From contig OY720344.1 in NCBI GenBank assembly GCA_963082975.1, positions 13,255,580 to 13,319,579 on the forward strand: a stretch of DNA of 64,000 nt, given 5' to 3'. Positions 10,836-23,869 of the stretch are shown piece by piece. Positions within the stretch are counted from its first letter, which is position 1. Each line of letters starts with the position of its first letter. Below the pieces are notes generated by a model. It searched no databases. It saw only the letters and a program-made list of their open reading frames with translations, and was not told the origin of the DNA. Source of the DNA: Labia minor. Taxonomy: Eukaryota; Arthropoda; Insecta; Dermaptera; Spongiphoridae. A program made the translations under genes and the position numbers.

Positions 10836-13800
10836 TTACTTATTTAATTATTTTATATATATCTATATCTATATCTGTATACATATATATATATAGATAG
10901 TTATATATTTAAATATATATCTATACATATATAGCTATCATACATATATACACACATACTTATGACATATACATATACATTCGTTTGTAAACATTGTATA
11001 TATGATAATAATAATTATTTTTTATAGTTAAATTAATTTCGTATTTTTTTTCGTGTTTTAACGTAAGAAGAACAATAATAATTAAAAAAAAAACATTTAT
11101 CAATGTTCAGTGTTCTTAGTGTGGTGGATTTTTTCTTCTTTTATTTTTAAAATTTTTATTTTTTTTTTGTGATTTTCAGTGAAATATATAAGTGTATTAG
11201 AAATTATTTATTTTTTTTTTTATTTTGTGACCTAACATTTGATGTGTTTCTGAATTCTTAAGACTTTAAAGGTAAAATCATCACACAATATCACCAGGTA
11301 ATTATCATTTTAAATATTTACTTATAATCCCTTCTCCCTTGTCACTCACACTTTTTTTAGTACTACCTAATATTTATTTATAATTAAAGAGTTGCAGATT
11401 ATTATTTTTGTCTTTTAAGTGTTCAATTTTTATTATTTCACAAATTTTATTTGAATTGAAGATGAGAATTAAATAAAATAATGAATCTCAAGTAGAATCC
11501 CTCTCTTCTTATCTTTACGTCTCAAGGGAAATTATACATTTATGTAATATATATATATAATAATACAAATAAAAGATAAATAACCAATAAATTAAACATG
11601 AATATAATGAAAAATTTTTTTTTATAATATTCTAAGGGTGAAATTAATAAAGTTTTTTCTTTGTTTTGTTTAAATAAAATACTTAATTAAAAATTTTATC
11701 GACTAACTTGAATTGAAAAAATTGAATTGAGTTTTAGTAGAAGGTTATCAATTCATTGGCATATAAGAGTGGACAGAAACTTAAAAGTTTAAGACTCACA
11801 ATTGAAATCTTTTAAGTTAATTGACCAGGCTACACCTTTTCTAAACGAACTGAAAATAATTCATTTTTAGGTTTTTTTATTTTAAGATATTTATTAACAA
11901 AACTCAAAATATACTATTCTTTTATTAAAATATTTAAAAATATTGGCATATCAAATTTTACTATAGATAAGAGAATATTTATACTTATATATATTATATA
12001 TAATATAATAATATACTACAAATTATTAATACTCTTGTATATGGGAGTTTTGCGTGATCCTAGATGGTCCAGACTCAAATAATAATCATAATATACTAAA
12101 AAATTTCAAGTTAATTTTAATATAGTATGTATCTTTAATTTGTATTTTGTATATTGAATTAAATAATGTATTATATTAAATATATAAAATAATTTATTCA
12201 AGAATAATATAAAAATTTATTTATCGAATATATATATTTTTATATTAGACAGTAATGCTGAAAAGAAATTATTAATTGTTATCGATGAACAAATTCGAGA
12301 ATATATAGTATAAACCAGCCATGCCCCGATAATAATATTTTTCAAGTTTTAAATTTAATTATTCATAAATTCAGAAAAAAAAAAATCTTTCATAAATAAG
12401 AAAATACGATTTATTAAACTTAGTATTTCTAAAGATATTATATTTTTATTTATTTATATACTGTTTTTTTAAATAAAATATGTTATTTACACTTGAGGTA
12501 ACCATTTGATTCTCTTAGATAAATAAATAAATAATCAAGAAATATATTAAAAAATGTTAAATAAATAACGTTTATCATTCATTTTTTTAAATAAATGATT
12601 CTGTGAATCTAGTAAGATGATATTCTATTAAAATTCTTAATATTGTCATTTATTTGTTTTTACTAATTTTTTATTTAATTTTTTTTTTTAATAAATATGG
12701 TACCTAGACGTAGGAATATGTATAAAGAGATATCAAATTAAAAGTTTCAATTACTTGATATAATATGTTAAAAAAAAAATTGTAAAAGTTTTAAAAAAAT
12801 TTAATTTAATTATTAATAAAAATAAGAATTTAGTTGATTTGAATCTATAAAAATCTAAATTCCCGTTTTATATAATAATACACCTAATATTTACGAGTAA
12901 TTTTATTCTTCTTTTCTTATCAATGTCTTTTTATCTTATTTTTCTAAGAAAATATACTAAATAAATTTAGGAAATAAAATAAAATCAATTTAAATAAAAA
13001 TAAATAAATATATTTTTAAAGCTAATTATTTTATAATAAATATGTTAATATAACAAAGATAAAAATAAAAATCTTTCAAATATATGAATTGGAATTGAAA
13101 TTTATTTATTTATAAGTATTAATAAAATTTATAAATAAATAATAGACAAATCCTTTATATATTTTGTTTATCCACTGAACAAAGCGTTTTTGGTTTTCAT
13201 CAGTGACAAAAACTTTATATTTAATTATATTTAAATTACAAATGAATAAAAATAGTAAAATTATAATATGACTTTGTGTGTGTGTGTGGATGGTAAAACT
13301 CAAAAGTTTTCGGAACATTATTCAGTTAATTTTACATTTTGCAGATCTATGCAGACTAATTAATTTATATCTGCAGATAACTTCAGTTTAAAAGTATAAT
13401 AATCTATTATATTTAGATAAATAAACAATTAACATTTCGTTATTAGGATTCTTTTAATAATATTATTTAGTAATATATTTAATTTTTTTTATAATTATAT
13501 AATAATATTGGATTTTAATGAATTATAATATTAGAATAAAGAATGATTAGCGACGGTCAAACTTACTCCGAAGTGAGAGCCATTTTTTCCCAAAATCAAA
13601 AATAACTATTTAGTTAACTTTAATAATATTTATAAAAGAATGTCAAAGATATAAATGTAATTTTAAAAAAATACCATAATATTATTATAGTTCTTATTTT
13701 GGTTCATTCTACAAATACTACGTATATATAATAAAAATTATACAAAAAAAAAAAATATATATATAATATCTTATATTCTTATTTTGAATTTAATATCTAC

Positions 13801-14649
13801 TTTTTTTAATTTGGATTAAAAATATAATTTTATTTAATTTATTTATTTTAATGTTTTGTTTTTACAATTAATTATGAATCAGACCTTGATAGGTAAATAC
13901 ATCTTTTAATCTTTTTAAATTTTTGCCAATTTCTAACTATTATTATTTAGTTTTTATTTTTCAAATGTTTTCTTGTTCAAATCATTAGATTGGAGATTTT
14001 CCTTTTGTTGCTTTCTGTTTTTGCCTAAAGATCATCAATTTTGTCGTTTAATTTTGTCACTTGACCTGCCCATTCTCATTTCAATCTTCTTATGACTATA
14101 TTTATGAAAAAAACGATATTAATCAGGAATAAATGTAGTCTAGTCAGTGTTTTAAAAAATTTCATAATTTTTAATTTAAAAAATGTTTTTTAATGTATTT
14201 TTGTTAATAATTTCTTACAGTTTTTATGTTATTAATTTGATTATTTTTCATAAAATTAAAAGTGATTATAAAACAAAAACAACAGGTAATAATGTCTGAA
14301 AATCCTTTGGAATTTCTACCCACTTAAGTTAAATTAATAGAAAGTTATTAGATTGATGTTTCTTTATTAAGAAAGAATATTTTATTTTAATTTATTAATT
14401 TATTTACAAAATAATGAAATTTCTACAAGTAAAATAATTCTTTAAAGTGGTAGTTAAAATTAATATATTTTACAATCCTTTTTCATATTACTTTATGGAA
14501 AATATAAATTTTAATTATATATTATAAATGAAAAATAAATAATATGATACATACAAGAAATATTCATCTCTTTTTGCTATAATTTAAATTATCATTTCAG
14601 TCAATATTAAGACTATAATTAAACATTTATTTTCAGTAGATAATTTATT
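10836..14649. other. Long AT-rich stretch without recognisable genes
   Basis: It contains (at)n and tat-rich tracts (10855-10960, 11990-12010), many homopolymers, a short (gt)n near 13275 and no sustained frames. A 3'-splice-like ttttgtgattttcag occurs near 11177. I cannot support an exon. Confidence 0.4.
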
Positions 14650-15000
14650 TTATTTATTTTTATTTTATAGATGAATATTCCAACTTCACACGATAAATTA
14701 TATTATTTTCACTTGGCCAGGTCAAATTTGTTGATTATTCATCATTCTTGGTCATTTTGCCAAGAAATAAATTGGAATCATCGTCCCGTTGAGAGGAGCT
14801 ACGTGCAAAGTCCGAGTCCATTTACGGTGTTCTAAATGGAAATAAATAGGAAGAGAACCTATAAAGAAAGAAACCCTCTAGAAAGTGGAACGAACTGTTC
14901 GGATTTGAAAACTCTTATCGAATTTTATTAATAGCCATTTCGAGTTGGTTTATCTAAAGCATATGTGTGGGTGAAGTGAGGAAAGGGTTTAGATTTTTTT
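14650..15000. other. Higher-GC non-coding island
   Basis: Mixed-composition, single-copy sequence with blocks such as cttggccaggtca (nuclear-receptor half-site aggtca) and ctacgtgcaaagtccgagtc. No open frame. A conserved regulatory element is a possibility, but only cross-species alignment could tell. Confidence 0.25.
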
Positions 15001-15305
15001 TTTCAGTCTCTTTAGAGAATTCTTTACGTGAAAATAAGCTTTTCCATGATCAGAGACTTTCATAACAATTTTTTTTAATACATTGCATTCATTCTCATAT
15101 AATAAGAACAAAATGCCTGTGCCTTTAATAATATAAGGTACATAATATATAAAATATTTTTCTTATGGTAAAAAAAATATACAATTAATTTATAACAAAA
15201 TATTATTAGAAATATTCTAGTGAAATCATTCGTTTTTTAAACTTAATACTTATATATTTTTAACTTAGAAAAAAATATTAATTTATTGTATTGAATTTAC
15301 GCTAA
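15001..15305. other. AT-rich non-coding
   Basis: Nothing recognised. Confidence 0.4.
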
Positions 15306-16012
15306 TAAAAAAAAATTGTCTACGACAATCTTTATTTATTGGCGAATTAAACTTTATATTCTATAGTTTTTATAAGTCTTTACTAAGCTATCGAGTAGTT
15401 AGACAAGAATTTTTTTAATCTTTAACGAGGGTGGGGTGAAAAGTTTCCGGCCTGACCAAGAAAAACGATGTTTTTATATTTTTTTTTTTTGCTATATTTT
15501 TCAACATAGTCTCCATCAACACTGATACATGTCTCATAACGGTATTCTAATTAATTTAATTAATCATTTATTTAAATAATTAATGAATTTGATTTAATTT
15601 AATTTAAGTCTCATCAACAGTTATAAATCGATACAAAAATTCGTTTGGATTACGTCTACAGCGCCAAATTGTCATTAGAAATGGTTTTTCGAAGCAGTTT
15701 TTGGTCTAACGTTAGCAAGCGCGGCACCCATATTCAAATGGATGTGCAAAATATTTCACACACGCTCAGCTGACATCGTACAGGTCTCATCTTTCTTGAA
15801 TGGTTTAAATAAAGCAAAAAAAAAAAAAAATTTAAAAACATCGTTTTTCTTGGTCAGGCCGGAATCTTTTCACCCCACCCTCGTATTTTATATATAATGT
15901 TTATACATTACATATTTTTATTTCCCATATTATTTATATTAAAGATGATGAATTTTTTCATATATATATAATAATATATATATATATAAAATACATATAC
16001 CTATAATATTAT
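15306..16012. repeat. Repeat C copy 1, split by a mariner
   Basis: The sequences 15306-15425 and 15884-16012 together match 21259-21492: a short inverted repeat attgtctacgacaat near one end, then tataagtct, actaagctatcgagtag, and a tata-rich tail. Comparison with the uninterrupted copy shows that the mariner at 15426-15883 was inserted later. The repeat class is unknown. Confidence 0.75.
15426..15883 (-). mobile_element. mariner-family transposon, internally deleted
   Basis: Both ends carry the same inverted repeat of about 40 bp, beginning cgagggtggggtgaaaag and continuing through ggcctgaccaagaaaaacg. A TA follows on the right; on the left it is AA, one base off a TA duplication. On the minus strand two transposase scraps are readable. 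One is EFLYRFITVDET, which contains the V-D-E-T motif around the first catalytic aspartate. The other is RYETCISVDGDYVEKY from the C-terminus. The middle of the gene is missing, so the copy is inactive. Confidence 0.88.
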
Positions 16013-16590
16013 TGTTTTATATGAATATCCTCGTTTTTAATGTATCTATATATTTGTGAAAATATAAAAAAAAATCGAGTTTTACAATGCATTGAATATT
16101 CAAAAATGTTAATTTACATGAAAAAACATTTATAATTATTATGATAAGCAGAATAAGTATTATTTGCCTTTTATTATTATAATAAGATATTTTTACAAAA
16201 TAATCACCATAATCATCATTTATATAAACATTTTAATAATTAATTTTAACATTAACGAGAAAACAAACACAAAGAGAATTATAAAATAATTAAAAATATT
16301 CACTTAAATCTGTTTATAACTAAAATCAGGAATAAATATAATCAAAAGAGTTTGTTATAATTATTAGAATAGAATATGATGACGCGTTAATTATTATTTT
16401 CTATTTAATTCTTATAACTTTTCTATTTTAATTTCTAAAAAAACAAATTTTTTTAAGCTTGAAATTATATACAATAGATATAAATTTTTTTGAATGTGAA
16501 TTAATAAAAATCTATAAAATGGATGAATAAATTTACCATTTTGCCATAAATAAATATGAGAAATATATTTATGTGTTGATTTTAAAGATA
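16013..16590. other. AT-rich non-coding
   Basis: Nothing recognised. Confidence 0.4.
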
Positions 16591-16880
16591 AGCGGATCAC
16601 AGAGAAGTGCACTTATAGGTTTGCTTATATTCACTTATATTGTGGTTCGACTACTTGGAATGATTGATGGTTTAAGAATTTATCAAGCCGGATGCAAATG
16701 CACGTTCATTCATGAAGGATTGTTAAGTCTCAATGTTAGCCGGATTTACTCTCCGGCACGGGTAACCAAATAGATGCTGCATAGTGCTGATACGACCCTA
16801 AAGTCAATATCAACATTAATGACGTGACCTGGAATTGTATCGCATCCCACCTGCTAATAGATCCAAACAATTTGCAAAAC
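16591..16880. other. Single-copy mixed-composition block of unknown nature
   Basis: A 66-codon open frame spans 16573-16773 on the plus strand without a recognisable domain. The region also contains ggttcgactac, which resembles a pol III B box, and gccggatttactctccggc, a small inverted repeat. It could be an old SINE-like repeat, an exon or a regulatory block; I do not recognise it. Confidence 0.25.
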
Positions 16881-17239
16881 CTTAGGCTTAAAACAATACT
16901 CAATATTCAAGAGAAATTTAATTTATTCAATAAATTATCATATGAAATTATTTAACATATCCTAATGTTATATTTTGATTTTATATTTAATCATTCATTA
17001 CTATTCATTCATTATTATTCATTCATTAATTCATTAATATATAATATTTTGATATTTTCTCTTTCTCACATTATAATCATTGATTTAAGAAAATATAATT
17101 ATTCATCAATTTTTATATTATTTTTTATATATTTTATATAGTGTTATTTAATTCATTTATTATTATTATTTATAAAATATTAAATATATGGTAAATGATA
17201 TATATATATATATATATTATTTAGTTATATTCTCAAAGA
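16881..17239. other. AT-rich non-coding
   Basis: Low-complexity att and (at)n tracts; no feature. Confidence 0.4.
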
Positions 17240-17893
17240 TTTAACATACAAAATATAGAATTTGAAAATGTAGAAAAATTTAAATACTTAGGTTCTGTAA
17301 TAACAAAGGATAATATATAATATTCAAGAAGAGTTTAAAGCGAGGTTGCAATCGGTAAGCGCCTGTTATCATGCGGTAAAGGGGCTGATCGCGTTAAAAT
17401 TATTATCAAAGGGGATCAAAATTAAAATTTATAAAACAATTATTTTTTGGGTTGGATTATATGAGTGTGAGGCATGGTCAATGACCCTAGGGGACGAGAG
17501 TAGATTTAAAGTATTTGAGAATAGGATACTTCACCGCATTTATGGGCCAAAGATGAGGTCACTGGGGAATGGCGGAGACTGCATAATGAGGAATTGCATC
17601 ACCTCTACATCACCAGACATAGTTAGGATTATAAATTCGAAAAGGCTACGTTGGGTAGGGCACGTGGCTAGAATGGGAGTGAAATGAATGGCAAAAAATA
17701 TATTATTGAGGAGTCCGATTGGTAAACGTCCGCTTGGAAGTCCAAGGACGATGGACCATGTAAGAAGGGATATGAGAGAGAGATGGGAGAAAGTAGGAGT
17801 TGGATGGAAATAGCTCAGAATAGGAAGATTTAGAGGAATGTGGTTGCTATACTGCCAATAACTTTTGAGTTCCGTAGAGCCACATAGATAGAT
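17240..17893 (+). pseudogene. Non-LTR retrotransposon (LINE) reverse transcriptase C-terminal remnant
   Basis: The plus strand encodes pieces typical of the end of a LINE ORF2. First comes EFENVEKFKYLGSVITKD, then after a frameshift SACYHAVKGLIALKLLSK and IKIYKTIIFWVGLYECEAWS. FENRILHRIYGPK and RLRWVGHVARM follow. The last is the signature found in many arthropod RTE/Jockey-like RTs after the catalytic core; the catalytic YxDD part itself is absent. The longest clean frame is 17346-17687. The tail continues as rspigkrplgsp...WMEIAQNRK and ends in a (gata)n tract. 5' truncated, frameshifted and not functional. Confidence 0.9.
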
Positions 17894-18578
17894 AGATTAG
17901 TAAAATACTTAATCAATGTATAAATTATTATAATTTAATCATCTTTATAGAACTACTAGATTATAAAATTATTTATCTCATTAAATTCAAGTTATTTTTC
18001 CCTACTCAAATATTATTTTGCCCATTGCATATAGGCAACTAAATTGACAGTCTTGTAGAGAGATATAAGCCATTTAAGGCGGTTCCATTACTTTTAGAAG
18101 AAATTTTCCCAAAAGTTTTTTCTTTTGGCAAACGTATCGACGAACCTTTTTTTTCATAAAATTGATTTTTCAAATTTATTAACTATATAAGTATAAATAG
18201 GTTTTCATACACTTCAAAAATAATACTTTTATATCTTTTTTCTTTATATTTCTTTTAAAGTAAAGTAAATATTTCAAAATTTATCTTTTTTCTAAATAAT
18301 GTTTATAGAGAAAGATATAATTTTTACAAAGCAATTCGACACATTTTATCGCTATTTGATTGCTTAAATTTACGAATTTTTCATTTTCACATGTCATTGG
18401 CCCGATAAACATTTCATTGAACTTTAATTATCTCTCATGAACATTAATTTTTTGTCAATAGAATAGACTTGAAGCAGATCTGATTCGACTATCTTAAACA
18501 TAACTGCTATTTACAAAAGATAAATGAAATTTCTACAACATTATATTACATTAATTTAATTTAACAAAATGCAATGAA
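17894..18578. other. AT-rich non-coding
   Basis: No element boundaries or frames recognised. A mixed block at 18040-18150 is single copy. Confidence 0.4.
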
Positions 18579-19143
18579 AAATAAGCTGGAGTGTCTCCAC
18601 TCGACTATCTCGCAATTTTAATTTGATTAAATAACATATATTATATTTAAATTAAATTAATTAATTAAATTAATTAATTAAATTATAAATTAAAATCAAT
18701 AAAGCGCGTGTTTGGCCCTTTGTTGATTGCACGACGTCACGTGCTGGCGCGTGATTTGCAGTGTTAAAAAATTAATTCCGGTACTTTCCGCAATTCAATC
18801 AAGCTGAAATTCTATATATAGCAGTTTTATACAATTTTTAATCATGTGAAAAATTATCAAACATATATCTTTATTTTTACGGTCACTTTAGACACTTTAG
18901 AGGAAAAAAAATCAAGACGTGGTAGTTAATGACCCTCTTTCGGATGATCTACATTTTTCAAGAAAACTACGAATTTTGAAAAATGCTCATGCACTAAATT
19001 TCATTATTCTAGCTCAAACCGTTTTTGCGTAATCTTGTCTAAATACACACATATGATTCAGGGACCTTCAAAATGTATAAAAACATCAAAATCTCGGTAT
19101 CGAAAATTTTCATGATCGCAATACTATCTCTGGCGAGAAAGTA
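18579..19143 (-). mobile_element. HINE-B copy 3
   Basis: The plus strand reads aataagctggagtgtctcc, then the hairpin and gactatctcgc at the left, and ctctggcgagaaagtaa at the right. On the minus strand this has the same order of landmarks as the copy at 9442-10052, including the cacgtc/cacgtgctggcgcg block and caaaccgtttttgcgtaatc. No target duplication is evident. Confidence 0.85.
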
Positions 19144-19252
19144 AGAACATTGAAATGATAATAGTCACAAAAAAATTTAATTTAAATCTTCGATTAGGGC
19201 TGCAGTTAATTTAAGCTAACATAATGAATGTCCACTCACCGTTGTTCTATAG

Positions 19253-19675
19253 CAGGCTTGGCCAACCCGCGGCCCACCTTGAAAAGTTGTGCGGCCCGCC
19301 AGTTAACTTTATATTTCTTTTGTAACTTTCATTTCTCGACTTTATATTAAAAAACAGAGAATATAATTGAAATAATTATAATTAATTCATTTTTTTATTT
19401 AAAATATGCCCTACAATATTTAAACTACATATTTGATTCCATTAATTCGAAGAAAAAAGTTAAAAATAATAGTAATTAATAGAGAATATATTTTTTTTAT
19501 TTTAAATTGGTATTATTATTTTTATTTAAAAAAAAGTAGCCGAAAAATAATAAATAAAAACATTAAACATTAAGCATACATTGTAAAGTTTAAATTCGTT
19601 TCCCTAAAATGCGGCCCCTGTAGCATTGCTCCTAATCTAAGAGGCCTATGGAGTCATTTGGATTGGCCAGGCCTG
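19253..19675. mobile_element. hAT MITE, family CAGGCNTGGCCAA, copy 1
   Basis: The ends are caggcttggccaacccg and the inverse of caggcctggccaatcc. The flanks ttctatag (19245-19252) and ttctatac (19676-19683) match 7 of 8. GC-rich ends around an A/T-rich core with no coding potential. A truncated copy in the other orientation is at 53466-53735. Confidence 0.88.
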
Positions 19676-19683
19676 TTCTATAC

Positions 19684-20406
19684 TATTGTGTGACTATATA
19701 TATATATATATATATGTAGGTAATTATATTATCCCTATTCTAATCATGTTCAAGACCGTAATTCAAAATGAAGAAAGAAAGAAATCTAGGAATTAACAAC
19801 CCATTCTATTCATAAAAAAAGATTGTTATTCACAAATGATTCAATAGAGAAGTTTTGATATCATTTACAAACAAATTGTTCATGATATTCAATTTTAAAT
19901 AATATTAGTACTTTGTTCTATCAAACACATCTAATTTTATAAAGTTACAATATTCAAATGATATTATCTCAATTTTAATTTTATTATTTAACTAAATTTA
20001 TAACTACTCATTCACTTTGAATTAATAACACAGCTTAACTTATATATAAAGTAAAATCAGACAACAATCAAATAATATAATCATGGAATTCTAAAATTGA
20101 ATTGAATCATTTGCCTTTAATGGATTTGATTCTATTTTATAAATAATATAAAAGAAAATACCCTAATTATATACCTAATTATTTTATTATACAATTTATA
20201 TGTATAAGTTTTCTTAATGTTATAAAAAAAAAATTGTTTTTGAATGGGATTAAGTCATTAAATAAAATTGGTATACTTAATTTTCTTAATTGTCTGTGCT
20301 TTTTCAAGGTGAATGAATAAAAATGAAAAAAAAAATACTTGCTAATGAAAAATTCTAATTTATATTCTTTTGAAATATATAAATAAAAGTAGAAAAAAAT
20401 AAATTT
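19684..20406. other. AT-rich non-coding with (TA)n
   Basis: A (ta)n tract lies near 19692-19715. Nothing else was recognised. Confidence 0.4.
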
Positions 20407-20969
20407 AATAAGTTGACCTGTGGCCAGGTCCGAACAGTTTGAAGTAAATTAATTTCCAGCTAAAGAAACAATTTCAAATAATTTAAATGTATCTATTAAT
20501 GCAATAAAAAACAAAGATGGATTTAACATAAATATTTTTAATTTTCTTTTATGGCTGTGACGTCATGTAAGGATGGGTGACGTCATATAATTTTAAATTA
20601 AGAAAAATCTAATAATGATTTTTTTCGAGGATAAAACCAATACAAAGTGCATTATTTGTGTCAAAATAACCCTTCCCTTCCTATCGTCGATTGCTAATAC
20701 TACCACTTCCGGTTTCCGGATTTGCACCAAAAGTTGATCAATTCATCATACTGATGCATTAAGTAAATATACCAAATTTCATCAAAATCCGTTGAGCCGT
20801 TCAAGCTGTACACATCTATACGGACGAACGGACAGAAGGACGGACGGAGAGACATCATGCTAAAAATATTTTTTTCTGTTAATAAAATGGATGATTCGTG
20901 GAGATATGTAAAAATCTCCACATGTGAAATTTGGTGTGAAAACAATACCTCCCTTACTATCGGTCGGTA
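20407..20969 (-). mobile_element. HINE-A copy 2
   Basis: On the minus strand it starts accgatagtaagggagg-like sequence at 20969 and ends with the hairpin gacctggccacaggtc and aacttatt at 20407. The right-hand subterminal repeat gtcggtcggt is deleted here, leaving gttcg next to the hairpin. Two tgacgtca octamers and the ggaaaccggaagtggtagta block are present. The 81-codon frame at 20700-20945 is repeat-derived. Confidence 0.85.
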
Positions 20970-21027
20970 AAAAGAATAATAAAATGAAATTTTGTTTATT
21001 TTGAATATATCTTTTAGAGTATTTAGA

Positions 21028-21545
21028 GTAGTGTTTCTCTACCTTTTTGGATCAAACGCCCACTTCGTAAGGCCGGCAAAATTGCATGATAATCCCTAAT
21101 ATAAGGTAGGTACACTTGGTGATACTTAACCTCATATTGAAAAATCGAGTTTCAGAACCTGATCGCAAAATCATTTTACCTTTTTTTTTAGAGTTGAAAA
21201 TGATTTCGCCCCCAAAAAATAACTATCGCCCCCCAAAAGCGTATAGTCAAATAAAATAAAATAAAAAAAAAATTGTCTACGACAATCTTTTTTTATTGGC
21301 GATTTAAATTTTATATTCTATAAGTTTTTATAAGTCTGTACTAAGCTATCGAGTAGTTCAATAATCTTTAACATATTTTATATATAATGTTTATACATAT
21401 TTTTATTTCCCCGTATTATTTATACTAAAGATGATGAATTTTTTTATATATATAATAATATATATATATATATGTAAAATACATCCTATAATATTATCGC
21501 CCCCCAAAAGCGTACACGCCCCCTTTAAGATGTCGATCGGAGACA
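21028..21545. repeat. hAT-like end plus Repeat C copy 2
   Basis: The start gtgtttctctacctttttgg resembles the ends of a widespread hAT group, but no matching inverted right end was found. The 20-bp sequence tatcgccccccaaaagcgta occurs at 21224-21243 and again at 21495-21514. Between the two lies Repeat C (21244-21494), the same unit as at 15306-16012 without the mariner. Confidence 0.6.
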
Positions 21546-21764
21546 AACGAAATTTCTAATTGAAAAAAATGCTTTAAATGAATATTATTTATTATTATTA
21601 TAATTTTTTTCTTTTACGATTTTACATAATTTTACTTAACATGAATAAGGAAGCGATCGTTAAATTGGTCCTGACATGAGATACCATACAGGTCCACAAA
21701 TTTGCCATCAACAATAACAAGAACCAGAATCCGCTTAAACGATTACCAGGTTCCTAAACGTTCC
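21546..21764. other. Non-coding spacer
   Basis: Single copy in the window, with no open frame. Confidence 0.4.
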
Positions 21765-22079
21765 AAGCTCAAAATTAATTGAACATTTTCATCTTGGAAT
21801 TATTCTATATATTTTATTACCTGAATATTCGTAAAGGTAAAATAACTTAGGTTTTAAAGGTATAAGTTTTATAAATACATTCTATATTTTCACTCATTAA
21901 AGAAAATTAATTAAATTAAATTAAAAGCTTGACTACTAATTTTCTTTAATGAGTGACTATAATATATAGAGAAGGTATTTTTAATATTAAAACTTTTTAA
22001 ACCAAATTTATTTTACCTTTATGAATCTGTAGGAAATAATATAGAAATATATTCCTCTAAGGTGAAAATGTTTAAGCTT
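21765..22079. mobile_element. Near-complete palindromic fold-back element, about 315 bp
   Basis: The left arm (21765-21920) and right arm (about 21941-22079) are inverted copies over most of their length. Paired landmarks are aagct/agctt at the outer ends, aacattttca/tgaaaatgtt, gtaaaggtaaaataa with its inverse ttattttacctttat, and a perfect inner 20-mer pair, tcactcattaaagaaaatta and its complement. Only some 20 bases remain as a loop. This is typical of fold-back or MITE elements; no target duplication could be fixed. Confidence 0.75.
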
Positions 22080-22600
22080 TAAATATAAAAATTGTCAATT
22101 ATAATTATAATATTTTAAATAATGATCCACGAAACCATAAATCTATTTAATTATTGGATTCATAATCATCAAATATAATTCTATTTACAGAACAGAATTA
22201 GGAACCGTTTCCTGTAAGAGAATTCAGTTTGCCTTGTGGTTTACCCTGTAGATATTATTAAAAAAAAAAATTGTAGAATTTTTTTTATTCTTCTTATTGA
22301 AAGATAGTCTGTAATTATTCATACTATTATCTACAAAATGAAATATGGAGCTCTTCGTACCTGGCTCTGCCCCCTCGAATTCATACTATTTGGTTAAAAG
22401 TCTGTATATAATAGAGTTTCATTTATTTGATTTATAAAACTAAAACTAACTTTTTAAACTTATTTGGTCTCCCCACAACCATACGAATTTAAATAAATTT
22501 AAATATTTTTTTTTTAATTTAAATACAATTTAATTTAAACTTTTAAGTCATAATAATTGATGTACAGAAATATTTAATGTTCTTAGCAAGAGGAGATTTG
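22080..22600. other. AT-rich non-coding
   Basis: Nothing recognised. Confidence 0.4.
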
Positions 22601-22608
22601 ATCTAATG

Positions 22609-22918
22609 TGCAGGGCTTCTTAAACTTTTTTTATATAGCGACCCCCTTCAAGCTTAGGAAATTTTAAACGACCCCCTCCTCCATATAATGAAATATATAT
22701 TAACCGTAGATGTAGATGTAAGATCGCACTATTTTACAATGTAAATAAAATAAGGATTAAAGAATACATACCCATTCATTTCACATATATTTAATTTAAT
22801 AATTTTAAAATTTTATTTATAATGATTCAAAAGTATCAGATCTTTGCGACCCCCTTTCAGTAGTCTCGCGACCCCCCCCCCCCCCCGGGGGTCGCGACCC
22901 ACAGTTTAAGAACCCCTG
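22609..22918. mobile_element. hAT MITE, CAGGGSTTCTTAAAC ends
   Basis: The right end, read inverted, is caggggttcttaaactgtgg; the left end is (tg)cagggcttcttaaacttt. atctaatg occurs on both sides (22601-22608 and 22919-22926), giving an 8-bp duplication if the first two bases tg belong to the left end. Sub-terminal cgaccccc blocks and a 16-base C run next to gggggtcgcgaccc make the right end strongly self-complementary. Confidence 0.85.
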
Positions 22919-22926
22919 ATCTAATG

Positions 22927-23869
22927 TATTCCGATTTGGTTTTAATCCGCATTGATGTTCTTCTAAGATTAGAAAAAAAACTTATAAATTGAGTCCAATT
23001 CATTTGCCCATCCAAGTTGCATGAGAATATATTATAATCAAATAATATTTATACTAGTATTTTAATATTATAATTAAATATTCAAATTTTAAAGTATTAT
23101 AATTGAACTCATATTTCTGAATTTAATTCCAATTTTTAAAATTCTCTAATTTATTTGCATACGATTGATTTAATGTGTCAAAATATAAAAAAAATTCAAA
23201 TATTTTATAATTTTAAAATTTAAATATTAATTTTTTATTAAAATCACATCACAAAAGAGAATTTATTAAACATAATTAAGTAAATAAAAAATAAAATAAT
23301 AATAAATTTAATAAATTATAATAGAATATAATCATTTGGATATATATATATATAAAACAAATTTAAAAAATTTACCCAATTTTAAAAAAACAAAAATTTA
23401 AAACAACTCATTTAAATATCCTTTGTCTAAAAAATCATATTTTAATTTCTATATAATCTATAAATCATATTTAGCCCTAAAATATAACACTAATTAATAT
23501 TTGAGTATAATTAAAATAAAACAAAAATATTATAATTTAGTCATTTTTAGACTATTTAAAAATATTTTTGACTTTATAAAACACTAAAAAAAAATTGTTT
23601 TTTTTTTTGTTAGACATAAATAAAATCTATTCTCTTCACTTGTGTGAATAGAAAAGAAAAATAATCAAATAAAATATGAATATATAGTTAAAAAAAAATA
23701 ATTTAAGGCAAACATGATTTTATTAAATTAATTATAATGATAATTTATAGAATATAAATGAAATAATTGAAATGATATTAGAATATTAGAAATTCAAATA
23801 AAAATATACATACTATAATTATTGTTTGTATGTTAATTTCTAGAATTATTAATTTTATATTCATTGTCG
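22927..23869. other. AT-rich non-coding
   Basis: Nothing recognised. Confidence 0.4.

Noticed and set aside
20700-20945. 81-codon frame similar to those at 7046 and 37854
   Set aside because: Similarity is explained by HINE-A copies, not by a gene family.
22870-22896. 16-base C run as a G-quadruplex or assembly gap
   Set aside because: It forms the self-complementary right end of a well-bounded hAT MITE. The run length may be uncertain, but it needs no other explanation.
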